Source: Phycisphaerae bacterium (GTDB taxonomy: Bacteria > Planctomycetota > Phycisphaerae > UBA1845 > Fen-1342). Taken from it: a stretch of DNA of 39,046 nucleotides. The notes under the pieces are model-generated. The model saw only the letters and a program-made list of their open reading frames with translations, searched no databases and was not told the DNA's origin. This document shows, piece after piece, positions 22,193-31,354 of the stretch. Numbering within the stretch: position 1 is the stretch's first letter; every line of letters begins with the position of its first letter. Where the stretch lies: assembly GCA_028277645.1 (NCBI GenBank), contig JANQFV010000026.1:1-39046 (forward strand). The letters are read 5' to 3'. The translations under genes were made by a program, and so were the position numbers.

Positions 22193-24820
22193 TCACGATT
22201 CGCAGAAGGGCGTCTCCACACGCAGCGCGCCGTCCGGTGAGATCCGCACTTCTACCGCGCCCTGCTCGCCGGTCGTGTGGACCGGAGTGTCGCCTCCCAG
22301 CGTCCGGATAACAAGTTCGTCGAATCGCTCGCGCCGTCGCGCGGCGGACACGATGATCACCTCCGGATCGACCGCCGCGATGAATCTCTCCGTCACGCTA
22401 GGTACGACCGCGCCATGGTGCGGGGCAAGCAAGACATCCGCGTACAGGTCGCACTCGTCGCGCGACGCCGATTCGAGCAACGCCGACATCGCGCGGGACT
22501 CGATGTCGCCCGTCAGCAACACCGACCGGCCACCGGCCGCGATCCGCAATACCAGCGCCCGATCGTTCGCTTCCCACGACTCGTCGAGCCCGCGGCGCGG
22601 CCAGAGCACTTCAACCGTCGTGCCATCGAACCCGAACTGATCACCAGCCAGCAGAACGTCCGGCGTCCAGTCAGACAGACGCCGCACGAGTTGCCGGGCC
22701 GAGCCCTCAACCGCACCGCGACTGTGGAAGTACAAGTTCGTATACCAGGCGTCCGACGCGACTGTCTTCAACAGCGTCTCCAGGCCGCTGAAATGGTCAA
22801 AGTTGGCGTGCGAGATCACGCCCGCGTGCACATGTCGCAGCCCCAGGCCACGCATCGCGCGCGACGTCGTCTCGCCGACGTCGAAGTTGTGCATCGTCCC
22901 GACGTCGTACAGCAGCGTGCGCCGCGCCGGAGTGGTGAACAGCGTCGCACAGCCGTCGCCCACCGCCAGCACGCGCAACGTCCAATTCCGCGTTGCGTGC
23001 CCGGCCGGCAACACCAGATGCCCGATCCAGCAGAACAGCACGATCGCAGTGAGGCCCGCACGTACCAGCGTCCAGCCACTGATCAGCGGCGAGCGTCGAA
23101 ACGCAGACAGGCGACGACCAGACTGCTGCGCTCGGCCGCGCCAGCCAATCCACAACAGCAGCGCGTACGTCCCCACGACCAGCCACCAGGGTGGCGCCGG
23201 CGCATGCAGTATCGCCCAGGGAATGCACTCAAACCACTCCGCCACAACCAACAGTAGATCCGCACACGCACGCAACAACGCACCCGCCACGCCACCCATT
23301 GGCGGCAGGAGCAATCCACACACGACCGTGGCGAGGCTCAACACGATCGTGACCACGACCAACGGCGCCAGAACAATCGCCCCCAACCATCCCAACAGCG
23401 ACACGCGCCCAAAGTGTAACAGCACCAGCGGGCTCGCCACGATGTACGCCACCACACTCACCAACACGAGCGCGACCGCCCATCGTCCCGTCTTGAGTAA
23501 CACCAGCTCTCGCAGCGTCCGCGCCTCCCGCGGCACTGCGCGATCTTCCAGCGGCTCGACCGTCACGAATCGCAGTGTGGCGGGCAATGGCGCGTAGATC
23601 CGCGGCACCAGCAACACCAACCCCAGCACCACGCCGAACGACAGTTGAAAGCCCGCCCGAAATAGCTCCAGAGGATCGACCATTAGCACGATGATTGCCG
23701 CCAGGGACAGCCAATTGAAGAACGCCCGCGGGCGATTGAGCAACGTGGCGATCGCCATGCAGACGACAACGATGCTCGCGCGTTGCACCGGCGCATTCGG
23801 CTCCGCGATCAACGCATAGCAAACCGTCACGACGATCGTCACGAGCGCCGCCACGTGACGTCCCCGCAACAGAAGCCGACGCACTGTCCACCACACGACA
23901 CCGGCCAGCAGCCCCACGTGAAATCCGCTCACCGCGAGGAAGTGCATCCCACCCACCCGCAGGAATGTCTCGTTCAATTGCGGGCTGGCCCGGCCACGCT
24001 GCCCGAGCACCATCACGTCCAGCAGTTCTGTGGCCTCATCCGGCTCGACATCGGCATAGGGCTCAAAGAGCAAGGCTCGTGCCCGGGCGCGCAACGCGCG
24101 CGTGAGGCGTTGCCCGAGCGATGGATCGTCATCGAGCACCCGCACCTCAGTCGCACTCGGCACGGTCAGCCCAGCCGCGATGCCCTGACACCGATACCAG
24201 CGCGACCAGTCGGTCTCACCCGGGTTACGCGGACCACGCGGCGCGTACAACCAGCCGGCAAGCTGCACGCGCTGCCCCTGGCGCAAGCGCAGCTCGTCGA
24301 CCTCCACAGTCACACGAATCGATCCGCTCACACTCCGCGGCGGTTCCGTCGTAGCGAACGCTTCCAATGCCAACACGAATTGCGTGCGCGGCGCGGGATC
24401 AAACGGAATGAACGGATTCACGCGCATCGACGACCGTTCGACCGGCGCCGTCACAATCCGCCCCACAACGCGCGTCAGCAGCGGCTCAGCGCGCAATACG
24501 TGCGAGACATGATCCGCTGGCCGCCACAGCGCGGTTTCCTGTCGCGCCGCCCCGACCACGAACGCAGCGATCACCAACGCCGCCGCTCGTGCCCGTAGTG
24601 CCCAACACCCGCGCGCAGGCGTGCACGCCATTACCGCGATCAATCCTGCGGCCACACCGAGCGTGATGCCGGGTGCCAACGGCGCCCAGCCCATCGTCTC
24701 GGCCGCAGCAATTCCTGCCATCAGCGCAATTGCAGGCAGCACGAGCGGCGCGGGCACCGACTGCGGGCGTGTCGTTACGCCCGAGTCGTCCCGTATCGAA
24801 CTCTGAACAGCCCCCGGCAT
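22193..24820 (-). CDS. comEC: ComEC/Rec2-family DNA-uptake channel protein
   Basis: ComEC moves single-stranded DNA across the inner membrane during natural transformation. The 875-residue protein has the full family layout: N-terminal helices and a DUF4131 region with an OB-like segment, the Competence domain with GMHFLAVSGFHVGLL near residue 290 and many helices, and a C-terminal metallo-beta-lactamase domain. In that domain LAVGDGCATLF and ISHANFDHFSG stand where family members usually have GQGDA and SHxDxDHxGG, and APHHGA is present. The second metal-ligand position is therefore Asn here. The start ATG 24820 is 12 bases after the purE stop, so the two are probably cotranscribed. Confidence 0.92.
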   Translation of the reverse strand: MPGAVQSSIRDDSGVTTRPQSVPAPLVLPAIALMAGIAAAETMGWAPLAPGITLGVAAGLIAVMACTPARGCWALRARAAALVIAAFVVGAARQETALWRPADHVSHVLRAEPLLTRVVGRIVTAPVERSSMRVNPFIPFDPAPRTQFVLALEAFATTEPPRSVSGSIRVTVEVDELRLRQGQRVQLAGWLYAPRGPRNPGETDWSRWYRCQGIAAGLTVPSATEVRVLDDDPSLGQRLTRALRARARALLFEPYADVEPDEATELLDVMVLGQRGRASPQLNETFLRVGGMHFLAVSGFHVGLLAGVVWWTVRRLLLRGRHVAALVTIVVTVCYALIAEPNAPVQRASIVVVCMAIATLLNRPRAFFNWLSLAAIIVLMVDPLELFRAGFQLSFGVVLGLVLLVPRIYAPLPATLRFVTVEPLEDRAVPREARTLRELVLLKTGRWAVALVLVSVVAYIVASPLVLLHFGRVSLLGWLGAIVLAPLVVVTIVLSLATVVCGLLLPPMGGVAGALLRACADLLLVVAEWFECIPWAILHAPAPPWWLVVGTYALLLWIGWRGRAQQSGRRLSAFRRSPLISGWTLVRAGLTAIVLFCWIGHLVLPAGHATRNWTLRVLAVGDGCATLFTTPARRTLLYDVGTMHNFDVGETTSRAMRGLGLRHVHAGVISHANFDHFSGLETLLKTVASDAWYTNLYFHSRGAVEGSARQLVRRLSDWTPDVLLAGDQFGFDGTTVEVLWPRRGLDESWEANDRALVLRIAAGGRSVLLTGDIESRAMSALLESASRDECDLYADVLLAPHHGAVVPSVTERFIAAVDPEVIIVSAARRRERFDELVIRTLGGDTPVHTTGEQGAVEVRISPDGALRVETPFCES

Positions 24821-24832
24821 GTTGCCTCGCGG

Positions 24833-25321
24833 TTACTCGAGTTGGGTCGCGAGAATCTGCTCCGCCTTCTTCCGCCGGGCGGCCTGGAGTTTCTCTCGCA
24901 ACTCCGGGCGCTCGTTGGCCAGAATGCTCACAGCCAACAGCGCGGCGTTCACGGCGCCCGGCTTGCCGATTGCCAGTGTCGCCACCGGAATCCCCGGCGG
25001 CATCTGTACGGTCGACAGCAGTGCATCCATTCCATCCAGGTCCGACGCCGCCAGCGGCACCCCCAGTACCGGCCGCGTGGTCTGGGCCGCGACCGCACCG
25101 GCCAAGTGTGCCGCCATCCCTGCCGCTGCGATGAACACGCGTGTCCCCGCCGCGTCCGCCTGCCGGACAAACTCCGCCGTCTCCGTCGGCGTGCGGTGCG
25201 CTGAGAGCACACGCGCGTCGTGCGACACGCCGTACTCGACCAGCATTTCGACCGCGGCCTGCATGACCTTCCAGTCGTTCGCACTGCCCATCAGGATCGC
25301 CACGTCAGCCACCTGTGCCAT
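24833..25321 (-). CDS. purE: N5-carboxyaminoimidazole ribonucleotide mutase
   Basis: PurE converts N5-CAIR to CAIR in de novo purine synthesis. The 162-residue protein has the class I motifs: ILMGSANDWKVM at the N-terminus (usually GSxSDW), SAHRTPTE, and AAAGMAAHLAGAVAA, then GVPL and LLSTVQMPPGIPVATLAIG. ATG 25321 (MAQVADV) has GAGG 9 bases upstream; ATG 25330 is an alternative adding three residues. A much longer open frame extends upstream through the divergent glycosyltransferase gene but is not coding. It is the first gene of purE-comEC. Confidence 0.95.
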   Translation of the reverse strand: MAQVADVAILMGSANDWKVMQAAVEMLVEYGVSHDARVLSAHRTPTETAEFVRQADAAGTRVFIAAAGMAAHLAGAVAAQTTRPVLGVPLAASDLDGMDALLSTVQMPPGIPVATLAIGKPGAVNAALLAVSILANERPELREKLQAARRKKAEQILATQLE

Positions 25322-25434
25322 TTTGTTCATCCTCAGAATTGAAGCGACTCGCGCAGCGCAATCACTGCACCTGGGAGACCACACTGTAGCTTCGCCGCCG
25401 TCAATTGGGTAGAGTACCTGACCCGGGCACCGTA

Positions 25435-25505
25435 CCACGCGTGGACGAGACCACGGAGTTGGTACGATGAGTCTTATTGAATTGCAGCGAGGGTGCCACG
25501 CGTGG
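25435..25505. promoter_or_regulatory. Paired CCACGCGTGG palindromes at the glycosyltransferase start
   Basis: The 10-base perfect palindrome CCACGCGTGG occurs at 25435-25444 and 25496-25505, 61 bases apart, the second covering the GTG start codon. Placement in the purE/glycosyltransferase divergent gap suggests an operator pair, but this is inference. One more copy lies inside a coding region at 1913-1922. Confidence 0.3.
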
Positions 25506-26551
25506 ATTTGCGACCCGAAGTTTCCGTGGTAGTGCCGGTCTTTCAGGAAGAGGCCAGCATCCCCGCCGTCATCCCGCACTTCATTGAAGTACTGGCCGGC
25601 CAGAGGCGCCGCTTTGAGCTGATCGTCGTCAACGACGGCAGCCGCGACCGCACCGGCGAACTGCTGGACAAGCTCGCTGCGGAAGACACGCGCATCAAGG
25701 TGGTCCATTTCGCGCGCAATTTCGGGCAGACCGCCGCCATGATGGCCGGCTTCTGGGCAGCGCGCGGACCGATCATCGTGCCGCTCGACGGCGACGGTCA
25801 GAACCCGCCCGAAGAAATCGAACGCCTGTGCGACAAGCTCGAAGAGGGTAACTACGACGTCGTCAGTGGCTGGCGTAAGAACCGTAAGGACTCCTGGCTG
25901 CGTACGTTCGTCTCGCGTGTCGCGAACCGCATCATCGGCCATATCACCAAGGTCAAACTCCACGACTACGGCTGCACGCTGAAGGCCTATCGCGCCAGCG
26001 TCATCCGCGATGCCCGCCTGTACGGCGAGATGCACCGTTTCATCCCGGTCTTCACGTCGATGCACGGGGCTCGCATCTGCGAGGTCGTTGTCGACCACAA
26101 ACCGCGCACCGTGGGCGCCAGCAAGTACGGCTACGGCCGCATCTTCAAGGTCGCGGTCGATCTGCTCGCCGTCCGCATGTTGCAGAAGTATCGCACGAAG
26201 CCGATGCACTTCTTCGGACGCATCGCACAGTACTCCTGGCTGGCCGGGCTCATGTGCCTGGTGTTTGCAATTGCACAGTCCGCTGTCGCCGCGACGCAAG
26301 GACTGGACTGGTGGAACGCGTTCTGGGGCAAGGCGCCGCTGGTCGCACTGATGTTCTTCATGTTCGGCTGCGCGTCGATCATGCTGGGCCTCGTCGCCGA
26401 GCTCGCCATGCGCGCCGCGTTCGAGCACAACATGGGGCGCTACTGGGACGAGCGCAAGCGTGTCAACTTCGGCGTGCCCGACTCCACCTGGGAATCCACC
26501 GACGAACCTGCCGAACAATCGACGTTCATCGAGGATCGCTCGCGCGCCTGA
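25502..26551 (+). CDS. Family 2 glycosyltransferase, polyprenyl-phosphate type (ArnC/DPM1-like)
   Basis: The enzyme probably moves a sugar from a nucleotide donor to a polyprenyl phosphate at the inner membrane. The GT-A domain starts VSVVVPVFQEEASIPAVI and includes IVVNDGSRDRT, the metal-binding IVPLDGDGQNPPEE (DxD-like), GWRKNRKDSW, and KLHDYGCTLKAYR. Two membrane helices follow (about residues 240-262 and 277-303). GTG 25502 has GAGGG 8 bases upstream; GTG 25493 is an alternative. The C-terminus is hydrophilic and acidic. The sugar is unknown. Confidence 0.88.
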   Translation: MDLRPEVSVVVPVFQEEASIPAVIPHFIEVLAGQRRRFELIVVNDGSRDRTGELLDKLAAEDTRIKVVHFARNFGQTAAMMAGFWAARGPIIVPLDGDGQNPPEEIERLCDKLEEGNYDVVSGWRKNRKDSWLRTFVSRVANRIIGHITKVKLHDYGCTLKAYRASVIRDARLYGEMHRFIPVFTSMHGARICEVVVDHKPRTVGASKYGYGRIFKVAVDLLAVRMLQKYRTKPMHFFGRIAQYSWLAGLMCLVFAIAQSAVAATQGLDWWNAFWGKAPLVALMFFMFGCASIMLGLVAELAMRAAFEHNMGRYWDERKRVNFGVPDSTWESTDEPAEQSTFIEDRSRA

Positions 26552-26681
26552 GCAGCACCCGAAATCAGGTGTTACCCCCCTCGAAACTCAGCAATCGCGC
26601 GGTTATGATGCCGCGCGCCGATTGGCTCGCTCACGGACGGGTGCGCCCGGCAAACATCCACTGCATGTTGGGGAAGCACTC

Positions 26682-28121
26682 ATGTCACGCATTGCTTGGT
26701 CGTCCCCCCTCGTAACGCTCACGATTTGCCTGATCACCCTCACTCAATTGGCGGGTTGCCCACAGAACACGACACCAGCCGCGGACACCGACAACGACGG
26801 CGTCACCGACACGAGCGACAATTGCCCATACACCGCCACCGCGACGCAAACCGATACCGACGGCGATAACATCGGCGACGCCTGCGACAACTGCCCCAAC
26901 GCCGCCAACGCCAATCAGGCAGATGCCGACAGTGACTCCGTCGGCGACGCGTGTGACAACTGCCCCTCCGTCGCCAACGTCGACCAGACGGACACTGACG
27001 GTGACGGCGTCGGTGATCTATGCGACAACTGCCCGTTCACCGCGAACGCAGATCAATCCGACGCTAACAGCGACGGGACCGGCGATGCATGTTCCGTGCT
27101 CGGCATCTGGGAATTCAGTTCCGGATCTCTATCCTGGTACGCTGAAGAAGCTTCGATCGCTCTGGACGTCCTGGTGTTCGAGGCCGGCGGCGAAGCGACA
27201 GCATACTCGTCCGACCCCAACTCCAACGCGGTCTCCTGCGCACAGCCGCTGGTCTACCTGGTCGAGGACGACGTGCTGGCGGTACAGTCCCCGGTCGGGC
27301 TGGTCGGTGCGGGGCTCTATGTCGTCGCTCATCCGGACAACGATACGCTGGAATTCACCGACTTAACTGGCCAGACCGCGCGCTTCACGCGCGTGTCCGC
27401 CGTCTCCGCCAACCTGATCTGCGAAACGCTAACCATCGCCAACACCTACAATCTCCCCGGGACGGAGATCAACGGCCCGACGGGCCTGGCCTACGACGGA
27501 ACCAACACCCTCTGGTTTACTAATGATGACTACGAGTTCGTTCCGTTCGACATTACAACCGGCACCGCCGGCGCCGCGGTGACACCCGTCTTCGGCTTCG
27601 GCAGTTTTCAACAGATCCACGCGATCGAAGGCAGCGACTATTGGCTGCACTGCTACTGCGGTCTCAACGAAGAGGCCCGCCGTCACACCACTGCCGGCGT
27701 CCTCGTTGACAGCGTCAACACCAATACGGATCTCGGCAACTCCGTCGACATCGAGAGCATGGCGGTGGACACAAGTGGCGGCATCCTCTGGATTCAGGGC
27801 CGGCACAATACCAACAAGACAGAGCTCCTGCTGCGGGTCGATAGTGGCGCCGAACCCGACGTGCTGCTCGACTCGTTCACGTTCGGCGTCGAGGCCCGCG
27901 GACTGACTTGGGACGGCACCCGGCTGTGGGGAGTCGTGCGTCCCGGAGGGATCTCGCAGACCATTGTGCAGATTGACCCAACCAACGGTGAGATCACCGC
28001 GACGTACCGAAACCCATCCTTGGCGCTCAGCCTCAGCGGTATCGCCGCCGTCGGCTCGGATCTCTACGTGATCGGTAGCGACCGCAGCAACCGAACGCAG
28101 ATTCTCCAGCTCACGCCGTAG
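26682..28121 (+). CDS. Lipoprotein with thrombospondin type 3 calcium-binding repeats
   Basis: The 479-residue protein has a lipoprotein signal ending LITLTQLAGC (lipobox LAGC). Residues about 35-140 hold four TSP3-type repeats with DxDxDGxxD and DNCP spacing (for example DTDGDGVGDLCDNCP), which bind calcium. The remaining 340 residues are beta-rich with recurring GLxWDGTxLW and LAYDGTNTLWFTND segments, suggesting a beta-propeller. It should be exposed outside the membrane. ATG 26682 has GGGGAAG 7 bases upstream. It converges on a papain-like lipoprotein gene with only 4 bases between the stops. Confidence 0.88.
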   Translation: MSRIAWSSPLVTLTICLITLTQLAGCPQNTTPAADTDNDGVTDTSDNCPYTATATQTDTDGDNIGDACDNCPNAANANQADADSDSVGDACDNCPSVANVDQTDTDGDGVGDLCDNCPFTANADQSDANSDGTGDACSVLGIWEFSSGSLSWYAEEASIALDVLVFEAGGEATAYSSDPNSNAVSCAQPLVYLVEDDVLAVQSPVGLVGAGLYVVAHPDNDTLEFTDLTGQTARFTRVSAVSANLICETLTIANTYNLPGTEINGPTGLAYDGTNTLWFTNDDYEFVPFDITTGTAGAAVTPVFGFGSFQQIHAIEGSDYWLHCYCGLNEEARRHTTAGVLVDSVNTNTDLGNSVDIESMAVDTSGGILWIQGRHNTNKTELLLRVDSGAEPDVLLDSFTFGVEARGLTWDGTRLWGVVRPGGISQTIVQIDPTNGEITATYRNPSLALSLSGIAAVGSDLYVIGSDRSNRTQILQLTP

Positions 28122-28125
28122 TGAG

Positions 28126-29625
28126 CTAGTCTTGCGTGTACCGCAAGTGCAAGCGGAACGCGTCCGTCCAATCAAAGCTGTCGTACGGTGTCACGACGAT
28201 GACGTATGCGTGCTCGCCGACGCGCGGCGGGGTCTGCGGGTGGACCCCCGCCGGGTCGGCGCTGTCATAGATCCGCAGGCCCGCCGGCTGCCAGGCGCCG
28301 TCGATCAACAACTCGGCCCGCAGCCGTGCAAACCAATCCGCGCGCGACGTCTCGATAAGCATCTCGGCATCAAGTGTCAACTCGTTCGTCGTACCAAGAG
28401 CAGGATCGTCCCAAAGCAGACGGCTCGCCGGGAATGTGCCCTTACCAATCGTGCCCGCCTGCACGCGCTGCCATAGTTCCGCGATCCGCTCGCGCTCCAG
28501 CATCGTCGACGTGCAACGGTACGACACCCAGTGAAACTCGTAGGTCGTTCCGCTGGGGTCAATCCCGCCGACATAGGGCTTGAAGCCGTCCACTACGGAA
28601 TACTCGATCCGCCGTTCCTGCCCGGGGTAGTTCGGATCCCAGATCACGAGGTATCCGCCGTCCGCCTCCACGACTGCGCGGAATACGAGCACGGCATGGC
28701 CGATCAAGGCGTTCTGGAACGGATAGATCGCCGCGATCTGTGGACGCCTTGTGAAGTGCAGCACTGTGCGGAAGTGGTCCCACGTGCGCTGGTCATGCCG
28801 CAGCTTACTGGCCGCGTCGAGCTTGCCGCGCGTGGTCTCGCCGACGTTCTCGCCGGCCATGACCACCCACTTGATGCCTAGCACGTCGTTCTGCCAGTAC
28901 TCGTCCCCGTCGAACAGCAACGGATGTTCACGAACGGCGTACGATCCGCGGAGTTCGGGGTTGGTGTGATACCACAGTGCCGCTATGACAGCTCCGTCGC
29001 AGAAGCCGCCCGGCTCAACGTACGAGCCGTAATTGGGAAACGGAAAATCATCGCGTCCGGGCACGAACGCCGGCTGCACTTCGAGTACACCTTTCTTCGC
29101 CGGCGGCGGTCGCAACACAACCAGCGACTGTGACAGATGCCGTACTTTGATCCGCAGCTTGCCTTCCACGTACTCATACGTCGGAATGCCTTCGAGCAAC
29201 CCACTGTCTGCATCCCAGTAACACGCAAGCGGGTGCTCGCTCTTGTCAACGCCCACCGGAATCGTCACATCCAACAACCGGTCGGCGTAGCCCCCGCCGA
29301 CATCGATGCTGATCAATGGAGACAACGGCTCAGCCCCCGGTGGCAAGCCCACCGCATCACGGCACGTGATCACGACAGCGCGCGGTTCGGCGAACGCATC
29401 GCGTGGAATCCTCACGCTCATGCCGCTCAACGGTTGGTCCGTCTGTGCCAGTTCGATGCGCACGCCGTCCTCCGGCGTGGCAGTCTGCGCGGCCAACACC
29501 GTCACGCCCTCGGCCGTCGGTGCCAGGTGCGCATGCTCGTCGGTAGCCGGACAACCGCCAAGTAACGCGCTGCCGGCAACAACGGAACCGGTTATGCACA
29601 GGGCAAGGAAGCTTCTTTCCCGCAT
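28126..29625 (-). CDS. Lipoprotein with papain-fold (C39-like) cysteine peptidase-type domain
   Basis: The 499-residue protein starts with a lipoprotein signal ending GSALLGGC (lipobox LGGC). An N-terminal beta-rich region is followed, from about residue 200, by a domain with the three papain-fold landmarks in order: a Cys in EPGGFCDGAVIAALW, a His in ALIGHAVLVFR, and an Asp/Asn in VIWDPNYPG. These match the Cys-His-Asp arrangement of C39-like peptidases, though no close family is recognised and peptidase activity is inferred. ATG 29625 fits the signal peptide; its ribosome site (GAGAGG) is very close. It is tail to tail with the TSP3 lipoprotein gene and downstream of the GT87 gene. Confidence 0.68.
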   Translation of the reverse strand: MRERSFLALCITGSVVAGSALLGGCPATDEHAHLAPTAEGVTVLAAQTATPEDGVRIELAQTDQPLSGMSVRIPRDAFAEPRAVVITCRDAVGLPPGAEPLSPLISIDVGGGYADRLLDVTIPVGVDKSEHPLACYWDADSGLLEGIPTYEYVEGKLRIKVRHLSQSLVVLRPPPAKKGVLEVQPAFVPGRDDFPFPNYGSYVEPGGFCDGAVIAALWYHTNPELRGSYAVREHPLLFDGDEYWQNDVLGIKWVVMAGENVGETTRGKLDAASKLRHDQRTWDHFRTVLHFTRRPQIAAIYPFQNALIGHAVLVFRAVVEADGGYLVIWDPNYPGQERRIEYSVVDGFKPYVGGIDPSGTTYEFHWVSYRCTSTMLERERIAELWQRVQAGTIGKGTFPASRLLWDDPALGTTNELTLDAEMLIETSRADWFARLRAELLIDGAWQPAGLRIYDSADPAGVHPQTPPRVGEHAYVIVVTPYDSFDWTDAFRLHLRYTQD

Positions 29626-29759
29626 GCCTCTCGCCAGACTTTCCCATTGTGGTGTCGGTCCGTGTACCCCCGCGCGCCCGAACAACCCACGCCGCGGCGG
29701 AATACCTGTCACCAAGTAGCGATAATAGCGAACGCCCCTACTCGCCCCCAAGGGAAATC

Positions 29760-31184
29760 TCAGACTGTTGATGCTAACGTCCGATATCGCGAGCGCAATT
29801 CGTACCACGCGACCGCGACGGCGAAAGCCAACACGGCCAGGACTCCCAGATGTACGCCGTACCAGCGGATGACCTTCGAGCCCAGACACGCGAGGCCGAT
29901 GATCCACGCAATACACGCCGCAGCATACACCCATCGTGCAAGCGAATGTCTTGGCACGACTTGCGCTGACACCCACCACGCCCGGCAAACAACCAGCAAT
30001 GCCGGAAACGCCCAGGCCAGGTAGTAGTGCCGCGTCATCGGCGACGGCCAGAACATCGCCAGCATCCACAGCGCGCTGACAAGTGCCCAGTCTTCAGACT
30101 CTCCACGGCCGCCCGTCCACCACGTGAACCAAAGCAGCATCACGAACGCCGTCGCTAACGGCGTGAACCACAGCCACCACACCACGCTCGCCGGCAAATC
30201 CGCGACGCGAAACCGCGGCACCCACGAAATGTCGACCCGTTTCTCACTCCACTCACCCGTTCGCGGCGGCATCGGATCGAGCGTCAGCACCTCGCCCGGT
30301 GCCAACGCTGCGCGGTACTGCTCGACGACCTCCGCCGGCGGTTCGCCGTACAAGATCACCTGCCGCTGCGCATCAGGCAGCGCGCGCAGCCAGCGCGTCA
30401 GCACCGCCGCCAGCGACGAGTTGGTCCCGTGCCGATGGACGCGCAGTAGCGGCTGCTCGATCAGATGGTGGTTGCCATGCCAACCCGCGCGGCGCAGCCA
30501 CGCCCTGTGCTCGTCGATCGTGTCGCGCCACCCGAAGAACGCCACGCAAGGCGCAAGATCAAACACGATCATTGCAGCACACATCCCACCCAGTGCCCAC
30601 CACCGGCGCCGCAGCAGCAGATAGACCCCCAACAATCCCGGCATCACTTTGATCAATGCCGCCAGACCGAGCAGCACCCCGCCACCCAGCATACGCCACC
30701 GATCTGACGAGCGCGTCGCCGTTGGCCCGACGAGCAGCAGCCCTGCCATGCAGAGCAACAGAGTCCACAACGTCAACTGATTCGCATGGAGTGCGTGCGC
30801 CAGATTCACCGCAACCAGCAGCACCGGCCACACGAACCAACTCTGCCCCGTCGGCGTCCCGTTCCACCACCGCCAGCCGAGCCAGATACTCCCGGCCGCG
30901 GCCGCGATGTTCGTCGCGATGAACACCAGCACCCCCACTGGAACCGGCAACCACGCACTAAATGGCCACAGCGCAAAGCTCGTCGTCGGGAGATAACCGA
31001 ACATCGTAGTGCCCGGCGCCGTATGGCCGTGCTCCCAGACGTACCGCGAGTCGTAGCTCAGATCGCCCCAGTCCGGCCGCTCCTTCACGCCGCGATTGAC
31101 CGCCCCCACCACGCCGCCGACCAGAATCACGACCACGGCGACCCACGCCACCACCTGTGCGGCGTCGCTACGTTTCGAAGTCAT
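29760..31184 (-). CDS. Polytopic membrane glycosyltransferase, GT87-like (DUF2029)
   Basis: The 474-residue protein has about ten membrane helices and the look of GT-C type mannosyltransferases of family GT87. An N-terminal helix is followed by a periplasmic loop with acidic residues (RPDWGDLSYDSRYVWEHG) and FGYLPTTSFALWPF. Further helices include GLAALIKVMPGLLGVYLLLRRR. Such enzymes use polyprenyl-phosphate sugars as donors, which would fit the GT2 enzyme upstream in the region, but this link is inference. ATG 31184 and ATG 31208 are both possible starts. It is followed on the same strand by the papain-like lipoprotein gene after 134 bases. Confidence 0.75.
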   Translation of the reverse strand: MTSKRSDAAQVVAWVAVVVILVGGVVGAVNRGVKERPDWGDLSYDSRYVWEHGHTAPGTTMFGYLPTTSFALWPFSAWLPVPVGVLVFIATNIAAAAGSIWLGWRWWNGTPTGQSWFVWPVLLVAVNLAHALHANQLTLWTLLLCMAGLLLVGPTATRSSDRWRMLGGGVLLGLAALIKVMPGLLGVYLLLRRRWWALGGMCAAMIVFDLAPCVAFFGWRDTIDEHRAWLRRAGWHGNHHLIEQPLLRVHRHGTNSSLAAVLTRWLRALPDAQRQVILYGEPPAEVVEQYRAALAPGEVLTLDPMPPRTGEWSEKRVDISWVPRFRVADLPASVVWWLWFTPLATAFVMLLWFTWWTGGRGESEDWALVSALWMLAMFWPSPMTRHYYLAWAFPALLVVCRAWWVSAQVVPRHSLARWVYAAACIAWIIGLACLGSKVIRWYGVHLGVLAVLAFAVAVAWYELRSRYRTLASTV

Positions 31185-31354
31185 CGCTACTGGCCCTGAT
31201 GGGGGCATCGAACCGGCTCCGTTGGCGGTGGGCCAAGTGTAAACGCTATCGCGGAACTCCTCTCCCCCCGACGACGAGTTGGGCGCCGGGCGCGGCGCCC
31301 GCATATACTGCTGCCAGCAGAGCACGCTCAACCGCCCCTGAAGTGAGGCCACAT

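Noticed and set aside
24833..26518. Minus-strand frame extending purE to 561 codons
   Set aside because: The extension is antisense to the glycosyltransferase gene and its divergent promoter region; PurE homology begins at 25321 with its own ribosome site.
26790..27100. Tandem repetition suggesting a CRISPR or DNA repeat array
   Set aside because: The periodicity comes from four TSP3 protein repeats in a coding frame; spacers are not unique and repeats are not identical at DNA level.
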